Source: CAZOWW01 sp964583765 (lineage in GTDB: Bacteria > Actinomycetota > Actinomycetes > Actinomycetales > Kineosporiaceae). From it: a stretch of 32,615 bases of DNA. The notes below the pieces were generated by a model. It was not told the DNA's origin and did not search any database. It saw nothing but the letters and a program-made list of their open reading frames with translations. The DNA is taken from assembly GCA_964583765.1 (NCBI GenBank), contig CAZOWW010000061.1, forward strand, positions 1 through 32,615, in the 5' to 3' direction. Made by a program: the position numbers and the translations under genes. Positions within the stretch are counted from its first letter, which is position 1, and each line of letters starts with the position of its first letter. Positions 31,142 through 32,615 of the stretch are shown here, one piece after another.

Positions 31142-32275
31142 ATGAAGACCAGACTCAAGCAGCTCCTCGTCGTCGCGACCGCCGCCACGGGAATCGTCGC
31201 CGGCATGCTGACCGGCGCCTCGTCGGCCTCGGCCGAATCCAACGGCGGCGTGCGAATCATGCCGCTCGGCGATTCCATCACCGACGGCATCACGGTGTCG
31301 GGCGCGTACCGGACCGCTCTGTGGCAGCACTTCGTCTCCGCCGGCGCCAAGGTCGATTTCGTCGGCTCGCTCTACGGCGGCCCCTCGACCCTGGGTGACC
31401 ACGACCACGAAGGTCATTCCGGGTGGCGGATCGACCAGATCGACAGCAATGTCGTGACCTGGCTCCGCAACACCACACCCCGCACCGTGCTGCTGCACAT
31501 CGGCACGAACGACATCCTGCAGAACTACAACGTGTCGACCGCGCCGCAGCGGCTCTCGACGCTGATCGACCACATCCTGACGACGGTTCCGGACGTCCAC
31601 CTGTTCGTCGCCACGATCATCCCGATCGCCAACAGCAGCCAGGACGCGGCTGCCCGCACCTACAACGCGCAGCTCCCCGCGATCGTGCAGGCGAAGGTGA
31701 GCACCGGGAAGCACGTCGTCCTGGTAGACATGCACTCCGCACTCACCACCTCGGACCTCGCCGACGGCGTCCACCCCACCGCGACCGGCTACGCCAAGAT
31801 GGCCGACGCCTGGTGGTCGGCACTCCAGCGGGATCCCGCCAGCTACCAGGACGTCGTCACCACGACGACCACGCGGACCACGACCACCACGACCCGACCC
31901 ACCACCACGACGTCCCGAACCACCACCACGACCAGCACCGCCCCGGTCACGACGACCCGGACGACGACGGTCACCGGAGGTCGCAGCTGCACGGCGGCGT
32001 ACGCGGTCCAGTCCAGCTGGTCCGGTGGCTTCGTCGCCAATGTGACGGTGACGGCAGGCTCCGCGGCCATCAGCTCCTGGCAGGTCGCCCTGACCCTGCC
32101 TTCCGGTGCCTCCATCGCCAGTACCTGGAACGGCGTGGCCAGCGGCACGACGGGCGCCGTCACGGTCGCCAACGCCGCCTACAACGGCTCGCTCGGCGCC
32201 GGCCAGGCCACCTCCTTCGGGTTCCAGGGCACCGGGAGCGGATCCGGCGCCACCGTCAGCTGCAGCGCAGGCTGA
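31142..32275 (+). CDS. Secreted SGNH/GDSL esterase with CBM2
   Basis: The ATG at 31142 lies 68 bases after the polyester hydrolase stop; the product is 377 residues. A signal peptide (cleavage after ASSASA) precedes the SGNH catalytic domain with GDSITDG (Ser45), an HIGTNDIL block III and DGVHPTATGY carrying the Asp/His pair. A Thr/Arg/Ser linker joins it to a C-terminal CBM2 closely resembling that of the neighbour (NAAYNGSL, FGF, terminal Cys). The domain resembles carbohydrate esterase family 3-type acetyl esterases, suggesting removal of acetyl groups from xylan or similar polymers. With the first gene it would strip ester bonds from plant cell-wall surfaces. The shared linker and CBM suggest duplication of this module. 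Confidence 0.92.
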   Translation: MKTRLKQLLVVATAATGIVAGMLTGASSASAESNGGVRIMPLGDSITDGITVSGAYRTALWQHFVSAGAKVDFVGSLYGGPSTLGDHDHEGHSGWRIDQIDSNVVTWLRNTTPRTVLLHIGTNDILQNYNVSTAPQRLSTLIDHILTTVPDVHLFVATIIPIANSSQDAAARTYNAQLPAIVQAKVSTGKHVVLVDMHSALTTSDLADGVHPTATGYAKMADAWWSALQRDPASYQDVVTTTTTRTTTTTTRPTTTTSRTTTTTSTAPVTTTRTTTVTGGRSCTAAYAVQSSWSGGFVANVTVTAGSAAISSWQVALTLPSGASIASTWNGVASGTTGAVTVANAAYNGSLGAGQATSFGFQGTGSGSGATVSCSAG

Positions 32276-32328
32276 GTCCAGCTGCCGATCAGGCCTCGGC
32301 CCGCGGTTGCCGAGCCCAGCTGTGGTGC

Positions 32329-32375
32329 GCAGGTCAGGGGCCGCTCCCGTCACCGGGAGACGGCCCCTGACCTGC
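32329..32375 (+). terminator. Strong hairpin terminator after the CBM2 esterase operon
   Basis: GCAGGTCAGGGGCCG pairs perfectly with CGGCCCCTGACCTGC. An inner CTCCCG/CGGGAG stem, one bulged A and a TCAC loop complete it. It starts 54 bases after the SGNH stop. No T-tract follows, which is normal in actinobacteria. Confidence 0.85.
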
Positions 32376-32560
32376 GGTGAACCGGACTCCTCGCCTCAGC
32401 TGTTCGCGCAGGGATGCCGTTGAGGGAGAAGGCCGCCGGTTCGGATCCAATTTCCTCGACCGCAGACGTGATCTTCCGAAGATCGCTTCACCTCACCGAG
32501 ACCTGTCACACCCAGTCCAGGATCAACGAGGCGACGAACCACAGCGGACAGGCATCGAGC

Positions 32561-32615
32561 TCAGAGTTCGCCGATGCGGGTGAGGCTGAGCGTGAAGGAC
32601 AACATGATCGTTTGA
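32561..32615 (-). CDS. Possible C-terminal end of a gene entering from the right
   Basis: Seventeen codons on the minus strand (ending in a Leu/Thr-rich LSLTRIGEL) have strongly biased third positions and stop at 32561. The piece is too short to identify and may be chance. Confidence 0.25.
   Translation of the reverse strand, partial: QTIMLSFTLSLTRIGEL

Noticed and set aside
32440..32460. GGTTCGGATCC resembling a tRNA T-loop
   Set aside because: No cloverleaf or acceptor stem could be formed around it. No tRNA or rRNA was found in the window.

Overview
The window is very GC-rich (about 70% or more by eye), uses many GTG starts, has strong G/C bias at third codon positions and chains genes with 4-bp ATGA/GTGA overlaps. 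With an AfsR-type SARP regulator, CBM2-linked secreted esterases and Thr-rich linkers, this points to a filamentous or soil actinomycete. I cannot name the genus. A run of ten N marks a scaffold gap, so this is draft sequence, and some frameshifts may be sequencing errors.

Layout. (1) 1-4.1 kb, plus strand: a truncated Pro/Ala/Tyr-rich small protein, then three overlapping genes for a lanthipeptide-type maturation set. These are an APH-fold kinase, a HopA1-family protein and a LanC-like zinc cyclase, the combination known from class V lanthipeptides. (2) 5.0-7.3 kb, minus strand: a flavoprotein of the HFCD/PPCDC superfamily, a four-helix membrane protein, a 27-codon ORF and a MauE-like membrane protein with a probable frameshift. 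(3) 7.5-10.5 kb: a large SARP/NB-ARC/TPR activator. Regions 1-3 together look like a RiPP cluster with its own activator, but no convincing precursor peptide is visible. (4) 10.4-14.5 kb: a CPA2-type antiporter coupled to an alpha/beta hydrolase, a GAPDH gene, and a divergent TetR gene with a near-perfect 20-bp operator between gap and tetR.

(5) 14.5-20.8 kb, minus strand: four overlapping genes matching the MoxR-vWA-beta-propeller (bpX) ternary systems, a predicted NTP-dependent conflict system: MoxR AAA+ ATPase (broken by the N gap), a bpX5-like protein, a degenerate vWA plus beta-propeller protein, and a bpX6-like protein. (6) 20.8-24.2 kb: an ABC-2 exporter pair and TetR gene behind a promoter with two overlapping operators. 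The cassette is flanked by direct repeats derived from a small actinobacterial gene and the 3' end of a TIGR00725-like pseudogene. (7) 24.4-26.9 kb: a cytoplasmic diguanylate cyclase with a LacI-type ligand-binding domain, PAS and GGDEF. (8) 27.4-28.9 kb: an internally deleted RHS/YD-repeat secreted protein whose C-terminal toxin-like end survives in another frame.

(9) 29.6-32.4 kb: a LacI-type operator, a secreted polyester hydrolase (cutinase/PETase family) naturally fused to CBM2, then a secreted SGNH esterase with the same Thr-rich linker and CBM2, closed by a strong hairpin terminator. This pair looks like a polymer-surface esterase operon.

The parts most worth a second look are the class V-like lanthipeptide enzymes without an obvious substrate, the bpX ternary operon, the repeat-flanked ABC cassette and the CBM2-fused polyester hydrolase. 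Family assignments are from recognised motifs only; no database search was possible.
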